Of a stretch of DNA of 64,000 nt, positions 42,650 through 53,815 are shown piece by piece. The DNA lies in NCBI GenBank assembly GCA_025618425.1, contig CM046851.1:7739969-7803968 (forward strand). Direction: 5' to 3'. The notes under the pieces were generated by a model, which did not search any database, had not been told where the DNA came from, and saw only the letters and a list, made by a program, of their open reading frames with translations. Within the stretch, counting starts at the first letter, position 1. Every line of letters begins with the position of its first letter. The DNA comes from Heliocidaris tuberculata. Lineage: Eukaryota; Echinodermata; Echinoidea; Camarodonta; Echinometridae. A program made the translations under genes and the position numbers.

Positions 42650-43059
42650 TTTGCATGCATTTATATATAAATAGTGCATGGTCTATCATGCACTATACTG
42701 GATTATGTGCACGACAAATACTAAATTATCCTGAGTGCACTTTTGTTTCACCGAGGCCGCAGGCAGAGGTGAAATAGACCTGGACGAGGAATAATTTAGG
42801 ATTTGGAGTTCATATAGTCCAGTAATGGTGCATAAGTAGAACATACACTAATTGTTATAGTAAATAGACCCCTAGATCTATAACTGTTGTTGTGTATTAG
42901 GCCCAGATTCCCCGTGCAAAAATTATACAGTGCACGATCGTGCACTATAACAAAATTTTTGCATGTCATGTGATGGGAATCTAACCAATTACAACGCGTA
43001 TTATACATACACTATTTACTATTAGTGTATAGTGCACGCTGCTGTTATCGGTAGTTTAT
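42650..43059 (-). mobile_element. Palindrome-rich repeat block, joined to repeat V
   Basis: Contains several hairpins: AGTGCATGG...CCATGCACT-type (TAGTGCATGGTC / ATCATGCACTATA), CAGTGCACGATCGTGCACTA (42930-42949, nearly perfect palindrome), and ACTAAATTATCCT paired with AGGAATAATTTAGG (about 42720-42802). The central piece CACCGAGGCCGCAGGCAGAGGTG is itself a small hairpin. The block is directly continuous with repeat V at 43060-43238 and likely part of the same element. Confidence 0.6.
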
Positions 43060-43238
43060 ATCCCTGGCCAGGTATCTAACTTATTTTTTGCCTCTCATTT
43101 GTTTAATATTCCACTTTAGGATGTGAAATCTTCACAGCATCTTTGTATTGTAATATCTTGCTATTTATCAACAAAAATCCAAGAAATCTGACGAAATGTT
43201 TTTGAAGGCTTACAAAAACTATACATGATCTTTAATGT
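43060..43238 (-). mobile_element. Repeat family V, copy 2 (inverted)
   Basis: On the minus strand: TTAAAGATCATGTATAG, GTAAGCCTTCAAAAAC, TTTCGTCAGATTTCTTGG, GATAAATAGCAAG, AAGATGCTGTGAAG, AATATTAAACAAATGAGAGG, CCTGGCCAGGG. These match 32117-32300 block by block. Confidence 0.75.
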
Positions 43239-43401
43239 AACTACATGTACATTTATTCCTATTTGAATACACATTTATTTTAAATGGAATATTGCCATTA
43301 GCTTTGGCAATAAAATCAGTTGAAATTGTATTTTAGGGTCACAGCCAACAGAGATGAATTGGAGAGTGAAGAAAAGAGTGACTTTTAAAGTAAGAACTGC
43401 A

Positions 43402-43403
<2 letters not shown>

Positions 43404-43438
<35 letters not shown>
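43404..43438. repeat. (GA)n microsatellite
   Basis: About 17 uninterrupted AG units, followed by GGGAGGGAGGG. Confidence 0.95.
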
Positions 43439-43444
<6 letters not shown>

Positions 43445-43467
43445 AGGGTGAGCTGACAGTATAACAC

Positions 43468-43736
43468 GACATGAAATGTCCTGAGTGGGAATGAAGATTA
43501 ACTTCAAAACATAACTTGAAGTGCCAAGTTTGAGATTTCTTTTCAGGTTCAAATGCTCACATTATGAAATGGCATGGATGGGATTACAGATCAACTTCCA
43601 CCACATCAAGAAATGCTGTGCCTGGGACTACAGGTCAACATCCTGACACTTGACATAAAATGTCATGTATGGGATTACAGATTAGCTTTCACACTAAGCA
43701 TGAAATGTTATACGTGGGTCTACAGATTAACTCCCT
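43468..43736. repeat. Minisatellite, ~45-bp imperfect units
   Basis: A landmark GGGATTACAGATCAAC recurs as GGGATTACAG (43579), GGGACTACAG (43624), GGGATTACAG (43671) and GGGTCTACAG (43716), each preceded by a GAAATG.TATG-type block; a more diverged unit starts near 43468. The repeat yields a pseudo-repetitive 118-codon open frame that is not a gene. Confidence 0.85.
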
Positions 43737-45761
43737 CTAAGTGGCTGTCCTCTACAGTTCAGAGGACGGTCAATATTTTTGCAAAAAGGAAGAAAGACAG
43801 TCATAATTTTTTTACAAATTTGCACCGCCTACAACTTTTTCACATCTCCCGAGATAAAAGATGTGTAAAGAATAGAAAGGACATTTCAACTCTTTCATCC
43901 ATCATCTGGAAATTCTGCTCAAGAATTTGAGTGTTCCACAATTTTTTTGTACTTATAATTTGGCTAGTTTATCTTTCTGAAACAGAAACTGGTGGATCTG
44001 CATGTATGTTTATGTTAAATTTCAGTATTGAAACAATATTTTCTTCAAAGTGTGACTGGAGATTGAAAGATTATTCATGATGTTTTTCTTTTACTTGCTG
44101 ATATAGAAGCCAGTGGTCCAGCTAGGAAGGAGGCATAACATAATGTAGCATTTAAAAGAATATTAAAATAGTTGTAGATGGAAACATTTAGGGATTGGGA
44201 GAGAAATTGTTCTGGAGTTGAAACTAATATACCCTTTAAGAATAGAGAAGATTTGCTTCTTTTTGAAGTGTTGATGGAGAAAAAGGTAGGAAGGCATCTT
44301 GAAATTCTCATTACGGGCTAATTTCAGTAATCGTTTTCAAATTGGATAATGTCACATGCGGGATCAATTACCTCGTCACCATGTTGAATCAGATCTAGAA
44401 CCCATTCATCCTCAGGATTTCAGTCGTTAGTCAAGCCAAGAAAGACTTCAACCCCCAGAGCATCTTGCATCCTCCATTTTGGACGATCATGAGTAGATCC
44501 TTCCCATCATCCCTCACCGTCGCAGCTGTTTTTTGAAACATATCCCATTTCATGTCTCATCTGGGATCGTTGATATTTGGTGCAGACGAATGTTGTTTGC
44601 TCTAAATTGGGTTATCTGTCAAGGCATTTAGTATCGAACCACATATGTTTGACTGAGAATAGAAGCTGTTTTCTTAGGGAATGGAGCAGTTTGATTGCCA
44701 ATTTGATGGGGGATGAGTCATGAAGATTTTTCTTATTAGGTGGATTGTTCTAGAAGTAACATGAGTGCTTGCCATGTGTTGGTGTGTACATATATCCTCT
44801 TGGAGTATAAATTTCTTCAATTGGGTATGAAGTTAATAATAAAAATTAGCAAACTATTCAAAAAATAACTACTAAATATTTAGGGCAGTATATTAACCAA
44901 GAGCACCTGGATGTGTCTGTAACCCCTCCATTTTTGATATTTTACTCTCTAATTACTGACGTTGTTTTCAGAATGCCCCTGATGTTGGTCTACTTTTATT
45001 TAGAACTTTTTAAATAGGACTCTTTTGTAATGGGTAGGACATAAAATTGTGTTGTTGGATTGACATAGTACCAATTGATTGTTTTGTTTTTTTAATTTGA
45101 AATACAGTATAGATTTTATCAAAACATTGCTTACCATAATGATGTGTTTGGAAAAGAAATGATAGCTTAATTAAAAAAAAAAATCATAACCAACAGTTAA
45201 CTTTTGGTCCAAAGTGATAGAACTTTCATGCAGTGAAACAGATAAATCCTAGAACTGAATTTCTGCATATTGCCATTTGCTAAAGTTTCTTGATTACACT
45301 TACAGTATCGCAAGTGGTAATAAGTGCCATGATTTTACTATGAGCTTAGTATAACTGTCAATATCATTTCTATTCTTTGATATTACCGTATTAAGATGGT
45401 GGAGGAGGATGATAAACTCATATCTGCAGGATTAGCTGGAAAAGGTTAAAGCTACATTATACATATTTATAGGGAGTTAGGAGTAGGAGTAAATGATGAC
45501 TTCTGTTACCATAGAAACTAACTAAACTTATGATTTTTGAAAGGTAATGCTGTATACTGGCCCTGCAACTGGATCGTGTCTGGAAGTTACTGGGAATGGT
45601 GGATTAAAGTAGTAAATATGACTAATTGCCTATTGTGAGGTTTTGAAATCTTCAAAATAATAACAAATTGACTTAATTTTTGCTGGACATCCAATGAAAA
45701 GCCATGGGCACAGATTTTAGTATTTACATGTAGGACTACACACATTGTATTATAGTATCAA
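43737..45761. other. Single-copy sequence, with one higher-complexity patch
   Basis: No gene recognised. Positions 44340-44600 are more balanced in base composition and contain few homopolymers; they may be conserved non-coding DNA, but only a cross-species comparison could tell. Confidence 0.4.
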
Positions 45762-45816
45762 AATTTGTTCCAATTTTGGTCCAATTTGTGGTCCAGTTTT
45801 TGGTCCAAATTTGTTC
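45762..45816. repeat. Minisatellite, TTTTGGTCCAATTTG units
   Basis: Four imperfect 14-15 bp units: TTGTTCCAA, TTTTGGTCCAA, TTGTGGTCCAG, TTTTTGGTCCAAA. Confidence 0.88.
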
Positions 45817-45852
45817 ACCTTTACCAGAACTTCGCATTCTCTTGAAGCCCCA

Positions 45853-46001
45853 GGGCCCTATTTCATAAAACTTGTTATCAATAACAAGTTCCAATAATTG
45901 TTATAAGCTACTGAAATCCTTGAATCTGATTGGCTGAGAGTGAATTTGTCATAGAAATGAGGCAGTTGTTATTGATAACAAATTTTGTGAAACAGGTCTC
46001 T
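45853..46001 (-). mobile_element. MITE A, copy 6 (core on minus strand)
   Basis: GGGCCCTATTTCATAAAACT / AATTTTGTGAAACAGGTCTC ends; arms TTGTTATCAATAACAAG / GTTGTTATTGATAACAA; core CTTGAATCTGATTGGCTGAG. Confidence 0.88.
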
Positions 46002-46648
46002 GTAATTGCCCTCTGTAGTAAAATCTAGTGCTTTGACGCAGCAAACATACAAAGCCCTATGTTTGATGACGATCTACCTGGACATTTTGGAGCAGGTTCA
46101 CAAGCACACAATATGAAATCAAAACATAGCAATTTATTTTCATACGATCAAGTGATTTGACAATTAAACCTTGCCCAAACCAGGGGAATGTAATCTTAGT
46201 TACATTTCCCTGCCCAAACGATTCCCAAAATATCTTGTAAATGTAAGGCCAAAGCACTTTCACTTGTAATGAAAATATATGCTTATACTATGGAAGAGGT
46301 ACATGAGAATAGTTCAGTCTAGATTGCTAAAATGATCCCATGTTGATTGTAACATGAATACACAAATCCTCATTTATTATACAATTCAGATATAGATTTG
46401 TTTTACCCTTTATGCAATGAAGTTTGGGATTTGCTTTTCCCATTCGCAATTATGCTGAAAAGGACTTTAAAAAGTACATTATTGGCTTAGTTCTAGTCTT
46501 TAATACAGAGTGGGCTCTTTCATTATTTTTTGCAAATAAATAAACTTCGTGATTCATTACAAACATTATATTTCTTCACCATGTTTTATAGGCAGTTGAT
46601 ATAAAAAAGTATATAGTGAAAAGATTTTATTAAAGATTGTGTGGGTGT
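46002..46648. other. Single-copy AT-rich sequence
   Basis: Nothing recognised. Confidence 0.4.
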
Positions 46649-47067
46649 ATAAGGGCAATTCCACGGTAACTGAATTACAAATGAGGGATATTTTGCTCAC
46701 ATTTTTTAAGGCTATGCACTAATTTTGGACTTCCGTCCCCTTCTCACCAATTTGTAATCTGCATATGTACTCATTCTTTCACCTGAACTTGTTCATACCC
46801 AAAAGTGTCCACTTACATTAATTATATTGAGGTATATATAACTTTGGTAACGGAATTACCAGAAAATTGTTGCATTTTTGAAGTTCTCATTTCCATGAAT
46901 CAATCATGCATTGTGCGAATCCTTATTGAGATGTGGGAAAAGTTTTTTCAGATTCTTGTGATTTAAGGATTTGCCTATTTGGGACTATTAAACTTATTTT
47001 CTCTAGTATAAATCTGAAATTAAATTTTGTTGTTGTTGTTGTTTTTCCCATGTGGAATTGCCCATAA
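46649..47067. mobile_element. MITE S (GGGCAATTCCAC ends, ATAA flanks)
   Basis: GGGCAATTCCAC (46653-46664) and GTGGAATTGCCC (47052-47063) are perfect inverted repeats. ATAA occurs directly outside each (46649-46652 and 47064-47067), a likely 4-bp target duplication. Inside, CGGTAACTGAATTAC and GGTAACGGAATTACC echo the ends. A (GTT)n stretch lies just before the right end. Confidence 0.82.
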
Positions 47068-47455
47068 GTGTGTTTGTCAGTTTGGGTTTATGAAACACAT
47101 ATATCCTATGCAGCTTAATTTATAGAGCATATTTCAAGCAATATGTAAAGGGGATGTCTTGATCATACATGTATCATATATATTGCAGATTGGTAAAGAA
47201 TGAACACCGGAAAGAATATTTGTTTCGTGGAAATAAGAAAATAGGGAGGACTCATTTCTTTAAAGGTCATTTCATTGGGGCTTCTTCTGTGTAAATGTTT
47301 ATTGTCAAGTAACTTCAACTGTAATGTGCTTTGGGATGAAAGCTCATAGCCAAATGTTTAGGGATTTTCTTTCCGTGACCCCAGAAGAAATAGTCCCTTG
47401 CATTAGTAGAGTTAAGCTAAAATCCTGTAACTCCCAGGGGTCACATGAGATGTTT

Positions 47456-47545
47456 GTGTTGGTGGGAGGGAGAAGACATGAGATAGAGATGAAGGGATAG
47501 GTAGAGAAAGGGGAGGGAGGGGGGCGTGAAGAAGGTGGGGGAGAC

Positions 47546-47593
<48 letters not shown>

Positions 47594-47608
47594 TGGTGGG
47601 GGGGGGGG
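47456..47608. repeat. Purine-rich tract with (AG)n and G11
   Basis: GGGAGGGAGAAG-type sequence, then (AG)n at about 47550-47592, then a G11 run at 47598-47608. Confidence 0.93.
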
Positions 47609-47726
47609 TATACATATACATGTAGACACATGAGTACATGTGATTATTCAGAGAAATGATTATGTAAAGCATAAGAATGATCAATATGTAGAGGGAGACA
47701 GACGGAGATGTTTGAAAGGAGAGAGA

Positions 47727-47892
47727 CAGTGGTGGATTTACATAGGGGGAAAACCAGCCCGTGCCCCCTCTTTTGAAATCCAACCGGCATACCTTAAATA
47801 TATAACCCCCCAAAATTGCCCTTGATTTTGGGATTTTTATTTTTCGGCATTGCTGTGCCCCCCTCTTTTACAAAATTCTGGATCCGCCCCTG
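47727..47892. mobile_element. hAT-like MITE inserted in GAGA-rich DNA
   Basis: Ends CAGTGGTGGATTTACAT and, in reverse complement, CAGGGGCGGATCCAGAAT. Inner blocks CCGTGCCCCCTCTTTTG and TGTGCCCCCCTCTTTTA are direct internal repeats. GAGAGA lies on both sides (an 8-bp hAT target duplication is plausible but cannot be told from the surrounding GA repeat). Confidence 0.72.
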
Positions 47893-49240
47893 GAGAGAGA
47901 TATTGAAAAAAATATAGAAAAACACAGGAGGGAAAGAGAGAGATTCGGAGATATGGAAATGAAAATGAAGGTTTGTTAATATACATTTTCCGATGGAAAT
48001 GGGAGATATGGAGCAATGTATTTGTGTAACATACAATATGGGACATCTAATGAAGATGTTGAAGAATTAGCTCATTATTTTTGGAAATATATTTCTGAAG
48101 AACTTTATTTATATCAAAATTCTTTAATTATTGTATTTTGAGCACATAATCTTACTTGTAATGGTGATTTAGGATTTTTCTTAAAAAACCCATCATAAGC
48201 CATGAGATACTTGTGGATGTTAGAAACAGGTTATTGAAAGAAAGCCCACTATCTAGATACACAGTGTATGATGTCAGATGTATTTGGGTAAGCCGACATG
48301 CTAGACTGTGACTCATTTGTTGATATGCCAAGCTGCATACATTATCTTTGTAATTTTTTTAATGTGGATTTTCTTATCAACAGTTTGTATGATACGACCA
48401 TCAAGGAGTGCACTCATCTCTTATGCATTGACATTTATCATCTCACTGTCGTAAATCATCAAATTACCCTCAAATTTCCCACAATCAGTCGTCAGAAATG
48501 ATCCCTTTGTGCTCAAGCCAACTATGACTAATTCCTCAGTCCCACCCATACCGATCTGTGCATTCTCCTTTTGACGATGCTAATAATGGCTGCATTTTAT
48601 GCAACCACCGAGTGCGAGTGCGGCGGGTCATATTCCCTCATCGATGCCCCAGGGTAATTCCCTTCCTCGTCTAGAACTCTCTCCTGAAAACTGTTGGATC
48701 GCACGTCGCCTTGCAAGATTTGTTGTCGATCTCCCTTTGTTGGGAGCTCATTTTGCCATGAGTCATGTACTTAGAGCTTGAATAAATAGACATGAGATTT
48801 AGCACTAGTCTCGGGTCGATACTTCTTTTTTGTAGAAATGGTATGATAGAAATGGAGGTTTTGGCTAGCCTTTTTGTCAAGTTACCATGTTGCTTGTATT
48901 CTGCTTGGGACTATGAGTCAATGTGATATGATGTGATTAGTCTTGTAAGACGAGTTGATGTGAATTAGCACAGTGCTGAACATGTCACTAGTAATTGGGC
49001 GTGAAATGGACTATTGTCAACTTGTTTTATTGTAATATCAAGAAGTCTATAGAAAATACATTAGGAATCATGCATAGAGCCATTTTTGTTAAAAATTATA
49101 TTAGTGTTTAAATCAATATATTTTGACATTGGGTCCAAAGAATCCAAATTTATAGTCGTTACTGATAGATGTTTTGACTGAATCTTTCGTAATGAATGGG
49201 CAAAGAACTACAATGGAGAGTTATAATGATACATGAATAC
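47893..49240. other. Single-copy sequence, with one higher-complexity patch
   Basis: No gene recognised. Positions 48520-48790 are balanced in composition, with GCTAATAATGGCTGCATTTT near 48580, and could be conserved non-coding DNA (composition only). Confidence 0.4.
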
Positions 49241-49345
49241 ATAGATTGGCAGAGAGAGAGAGAGAGAAGAGAAACAAATACATCTATAGAGAGAAGAAGA
49301 TAGATAGAAGGAGACTTAAGACTGAAGAGGTGGGGGGGGGGGGGG
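49241..49345. repeat. (GA)n-rich tract with G14 run
   Basis: GAGAGAGAGAGAGAAGAGAAA, GATAGATAGAAGG and a G14 run at 49332-49345. Confidence 0.9.
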
Positions 49346-49894
49346 AGAGTGAGTGAGAGAATTTATCATTATCGTAAAAAGAGATTTTCAGTTTGTTGGT
49401 GTTGTGTGCGGGCAAATTTTTAATGGTTTTATAGGTTCCTTTCTAACAAAGACAGAAACAATGACAGATGAAGGAAAGACATATTTCCAATTGACCATAG
49501 AGATGTGGTATGACCTGATGATACAGATGAGAAGTCAAATGAACCAGTTCAGTGGTGACTATAAAAAGCCTCCTGAAAGAAAAAAAAAGAGAGGAAGATT
49601 TCCTATCTCATTTCCAAACGGCTTTACAGGATCGTGCCTATTTTGATGGTATTTTCCTGGGGATCACTTTCTACTCCACGTCGGCTTCGAGGAGATTTCA
49701 AGTAGAGGTGTGTAGGCATGTGGGAGGATTGATTGAGAGGGTGTTCACCCTAGGAGGGGTTGTCATGACGACTCATGTGACAGTTGTGGGTGATGGTGTG
49801 ATTTGTGACGGGCAGAGGGTGATCTGACACATGCTCTCGAGACGTTTTGTTCTGGTCTTCATATCGTGAAAGATTTGAGTTGAGATAGGGTATT
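49346..49894. other. Single-copy sequence
   Basis: Two overlapping plus-strand open frames (49353-49646, 49552-49827) lack splice signals and recognisable motifs; not called as genes. Confidence 0.4.
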
Positions 49895-50020
49895 ATGTTG
49901 GTATGGTTAGGTTTAGGTCTACAATGTAGTGTTAGGTCCAGGTTTGAAGTTAAGAATTACATGACTAGTGTTAAAAACTGACTGCAAAGGAATTGTTGCC
50001 AGGGCATATGATGTAGAGCC
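49895..50020. mobile_element. Degraded relative of the telomere-like fold-back repeat
   Basis: GGTTAGGTTTAGGTCTACAA, TGTTAGGTCCAGGTTTGAAG and GAATTGTTGCCAGGGCATAT follow the same order as TTAGGTTAGGTTTAGGG, GTTTGGTCCAGGATTGAAG and GCAATTGTCGCCGGAGCATG at 24780-24890. The left arm is not recognisable. Confidence 0.6.
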
Positions 50021-50062
50021 AGATAGAGAGGTTACACGTTCGTGTAGAGTAACATTTAATCA

Positions 50063-50077
50063 GGGGGGGGGGGGGGG
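50063..50077. repeat. G15 homopolymer
   Basis: Uninterrupted run of 15 G. Confidence 0.97.
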
Positions 50078-51320
50078 AGGTGTTTGTCGGTGAGTTATAG
50101 GTTTAAAGGAAAGATGCTGAAAATCAGAAACACAGAAAGAAAGACCTTTGTGAAAAAAATTCTCTGCAACACTTGTCTCTTCAGCTTTGTACAGTTCTAA
50201 TCACCCCCAAACTACAACATTCTGCTGAGCACTTAAAACTACTAAAGCTTAGCATTTGCTTTTTGTAGGCATCATAACATACACAAAGGCATGTGAAACT
50301 TCTAAGCAAAAGCCTGGGAAAAGTAATTGCTGACTTATGTACTTCACCCAGTGTATCACATCGACAAATAACTCGATGATAATTCAGTCGTATCTGCCTT
50401 TATTGCAAATAGGACTGGCTTAAATGTCTGCCGCGCTGTGCCAAATATATTCTAAGATGCTGGCGAGGGAAGAAAATGGCTGAATTAGTTACAGTTGAAA
50501 TCGGAGAATGCCATTTAGCAGTGATAGTGGGATGCTGTAGCTGGCATGAATTTTTCAGAGGTGACTAGGCTTGTTTGTATCATGAAGAGGAGGTGGGAAG
50601 GGGGCTCAATTTACTAATGTATTCAAATTTATGCATTTTTCTTCTTGGATCCCCAGAAATGTTAAAAATACTTGGTGGTCCAAGGCGAACATAAAAACAA
50701 AAAGTCACCTCAATTTTTATGAAAGTTCCCTTTTCCCAAGCAAATTTTATTTCTGATTTAAAAAAAAAAAATTCAATATTTCTTCGTATGTGTGATGGAA
50801 TAACTACTTAATTTCTTGGAAGACCAGCGTTCCATGCAGCTCAGCTACTGCCTTTCTGAATGGAATGGATGCATCTTTCATTTCGTGCAAAGTTTTACCA
50901 TCTTACTATAACACATAAAATAGTTGTAAATAATAGGCAGTTGAAACAATTGAGTGAAAATACTCAGAAACCACCACTAAAAGCTCTCCTTAATTAACAG
51001 AAAAAGGCAGACCATATTTGACTTTTTGAAATGACACAAAGAATAATAAGACTGAAATGGCGCCAAAGGATGTGTGTCAAGGCAATTCTCCTAAAGAGGG
51101 CTCTCAATTACGTATTAATTGATAGATTCTGGCATTTGTTACCCGTACTTGCAGATGAGTGGAATGCTAATGTGAGAACATTTTATTGCATTTGTAATGT
51201 ATACTGCATGAGACTGTAGAAGTGGAAGGATTGTGAAAGAGGTAATGTGATTGGTAGAATTACATATAATTACCATGGATCAAGTATTGTGTTCATGGAG
51301 ATGATTCTCTTTTGTATGCC
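50078..51320. other. Single-copy sequence with one E2F-type site
   Basis: No gene recognised. TGGCGCCAAA at 51058-51067 is the complement of the E2F consensus TTTGGCGCCA; it is isolated. A-run near 50760. Confidence 0.4.
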
Positions 51321-51684
51321 TTAAAGATGGAGTTGAGTTCTGGTTATGTGATTACATTATGAAAGAAACTGTCTCAGACCAATTGGGAAAGGTTGACCAT
51401 GTCAGCATGAGGTTTTGGAATCATCTTAAGAAATTGACCCAGTCTCACTGAAAAGCACATGCACTGGACACAGAAATGGGTATATAGGACTCTCCACACA
51501 TGTGGTGTGAATGTTCGGCCTGAACACTTCAGTTATTTCTCATCATACTTCGATCATGAGGGCATATGAAGAGGAATTCTTTTCAGGGAAAATTTTTACT
51601 ATATGTTTTCCAAACTGACATAAAAGGAATGTAAAAGCTTACAAATTATATTTCACCTTTCCCAGAATGTGACCTTCTCTTTAA
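51321..51684 (-). mobile_element. MITE L, copy 2 (inverted)
   Basis: Bounded by TTAA. On the minus strand it shows the family blocks: GGGAAAGGTGAAATATAA, CCTTTTATGTCAGTTTGG, GAAATAACTGAAGTGTTC, TATACCCATTTCTGTGTCC, AGACTGGGTCAATTTC and GACATGGTCAACC. Confidence 0.85.
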
Positions 51685-51723
51685 TCACCATTATGCACCC
51701 TAAACTATATGATGTAGCAGAAT

Positions 51724-52139
51724 TTAACCCTTTCAGGACAGAGATTATTTAAGGGCTAAATTGATCACATTTTGCGCTTCAAATTGGCAACGCTAATATT
51801 TTTCTTTTAGTACTACATGGTTCTAATAACGTGTAATGTCTTTGAAAAGAATATACATCGTTAGAAATGTTGTCGACAAGTTGAACAAATTGCCAATTTT
51901 GATAAAAAACAATGATTTTGAACCTCTCAATGTGTTGCCAGTATAAGGATTTTAAAGCTTATTCTTGTTTTAAAAATTCCTGGCATCAAACACAATATGG
52001 TCAAGCAACAAAAATGGACATAGTGTGAGCAGAAAATTTTGCTCTTTCTACTCATTCATCTGGTATATTTTTTAGAGCTCTGAATCAAAAGTTATTGAGC
52101 TAAACCACAAAATGTGGTCAATTGTCTCGAAAGGGTTAA
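51724..52139 (+). mobile_element. MITE K, copy 3
   Basis: Bounded by TTAA, ends CCCTTTC / GAAAGGG; near-identical to 3180-3596 and 31087-31501. It starts only 39 bp after MITE L copy 2. Confidence 0.88.
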
Positions 52140-52149
52140 AAGACACAAT

Positions 52150-52213
52150 GCCTCATATCTATAAACTTGATAAGAGTTTTTGAGGGTTTACCAAGACAAT
52201 ACATGACCTTTAA
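52150..52213 (-). mobile_element. Repeat family V, end fragment
   Basis: On the minus strand it reads TTAAAGGTCATGTATTGTC, TTGGTAAACCCTCAAAAAC, matching the first ~50 bases of family V. Truncated after that. Confidence 0.6.
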
Positions 52214-52933
52214 GATGAGGTAAGAACAGTTCATGCAGTGCATGTGTAATGTCTTCTTAGTGAGACTAGGAAAGAGGAAGGACTGTTGTGGATGAGATAA
52301 TATAATTTGCTGGAATTATATGGATCATAATTTGTGTGAACAGGGATGATTCTTTTGGTATTACTTATCGTTAACTGCTTTGTGCACCCCAACATATAAG
52401 ATGTAGCCGAGTTTTTGATGAGACAATGACTCGTATTCATAAACATGAATTTAATCTCTGATTTATGAAATGCTAAATGTGTAAGTTCAACCTCGTTATT
52501 CCGAATAAACAAGTGTACTGTAAATTTCGGAACAAAATGAATAAACAAAATGAATTCAGTCATGAAATGAATATGATGAATTTGTTTTATAATGACATGA
52601 TTTTTGCTTGTTAATTTAGTTACAGAATTACAGTAATCTATAAGGAATAAAGAGCTTGACACTTGGAGCTCTGTTAATCAGTGGACTAATTTAAACCAGG
52701 TGCAGGGATTCATAACCTGGGATTAATGTTGTATGAACAGGGTAGAGTTTTGAACAAAGAGGAGTAAAACAGTTATTAATTATTGAATATACATGTAGTT
52801 TGCAGGGTTTTGCAACCCTTGATCAAGTGATATCTGTAAACAGGGTTCATCTTTGCCTCTGGTATGAGTGTAAATGTTGTTGGAGTTTTGATAAAGATAT
52901 TATGCTTGTATGGATTCACAACCCTGGATGAAA
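52214..52933. other. Single-copy AT-rich sequence
   Basis: A 143-codon minus-strand frame (52231-52662) lacks recognisable motifs, splice signals or a neighbouring promoter; not called. Confidence 0.45.
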
Positions 52934-53218
52934 TACTGTACATGCCATAAATTTTGCGGCCATAAATTTTCGCGAATAGGACTAACCAGACTATTTCGCG
53001 AGTGGTTGAATTCGCGGTTGGAAAATTCTCAAATCTACAAACAGCGGTGATGATGTACTTTTGCAAAGCGAAGTGGTGAATTTCTGACCAGGAGACAACA
53101 AATTCAACCGACTTCTAATGTTGGCAATATTTTGGCGTGTTGTTAAATTCGCGACCCACTCACGATTCGCGAAATTCGCGAAAATAAAACCCCCGCGAAA
53201 TATATGGCGTATACAGTA
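52934..53218. mobile_element. MITE M (TACTGTA ends, CGCGAA-rich)
   Basis: TACTGTACATGCCATAAATT on the left and, in reverse complement, TACTGTATACGCCATATATT on the right. Next come GCGG and TTTTCGCGAA in each arm, and GAGTGGTTGAATTCGCG pairs with CGCGAC.CACTCACG. About 285 bp. TA at each end is compatible with a TA target site. Confidence 0.82.
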
Positions 53219-53815
53219 ATCTTGTGTAAACTGGGCTGCCTTTGTCATATAGCTTCTCGTCCAGCACACCACCATTGTGTGCAACATGCAGGAGCACATG
53301 TATGCAAATCATGCACCAATCTCACTGTTCATGTAGGTCACGTATTGTCCCCCCCAGAGAAAGAGATGTCAGCGATATCTGTCCTGAATACATTGTTTGT
53401 ATGTTGGTCCTTCTACAACTTCATCCCATGGTGCGAGATTCTGCGCTCACTGTATCGACTTACACAGATTTCCCGGCCAGGGGAATCGATGATTAATGGA
53501 ATTTTTTAATCAAAGAACACCGTCATGAAGAAATATGTCAGATATGCCTCCCTTTCACAATCAAATTTTAATCCCTGGAGATTTAATCTCAGACCGATCA
53601 TGAAATGAGTCACCCGGAATCAGTTGGTTGAAATAATGTATCAAAATATTCCCTGTTCACCCAGATACAATGGGTAGCTTTTGTAGATCATATAATACAT
53701 TAGGAAAACATAATTTGCATTAATGTGATAAATGTATTTAAAGGCTTTAGATTAGCATTGTAGCATTGTAGGCTTATATGGATTATTGCAGAAATATGTG
53801 GATGAGATGTGCCAT
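53219..53815. other. Single-copy, higher-complexity sequence
   Basis: No gene recognised. Overlapping open frames at 53204-53509 are not supported by motifs. Composition at 53230-53620 is balanced and could mark conserved non-coding DNA. Confidence 0.4.

Noticed and set aside
43468..43736. CRISPR-like array
   Set aside because: Repeats are imperfect and the spacers are themselves diverged repeat parts; the DNA is eukaryotic.
43574..43930. 118-codon frame with peptide-like repeats
   Set aside because: Produced by a 44-47 bp minisatellite whose unit length does not preserve frame.
47412..47813. 133-codon minus-strand Ser/Leu/Pro-rich frame
   Set aside because: Runs through the GA tract and into the hAT-like MITE.
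52231..52662. 143-codon minus-strand frame, the longest not made of simple repeats apart from GA tracts
   Set aside because: No domain, no splice sites, no promoter; AT-rich sequence and residue composition typical of chance frames (many Ile, Lys, Asn, His, Ser).
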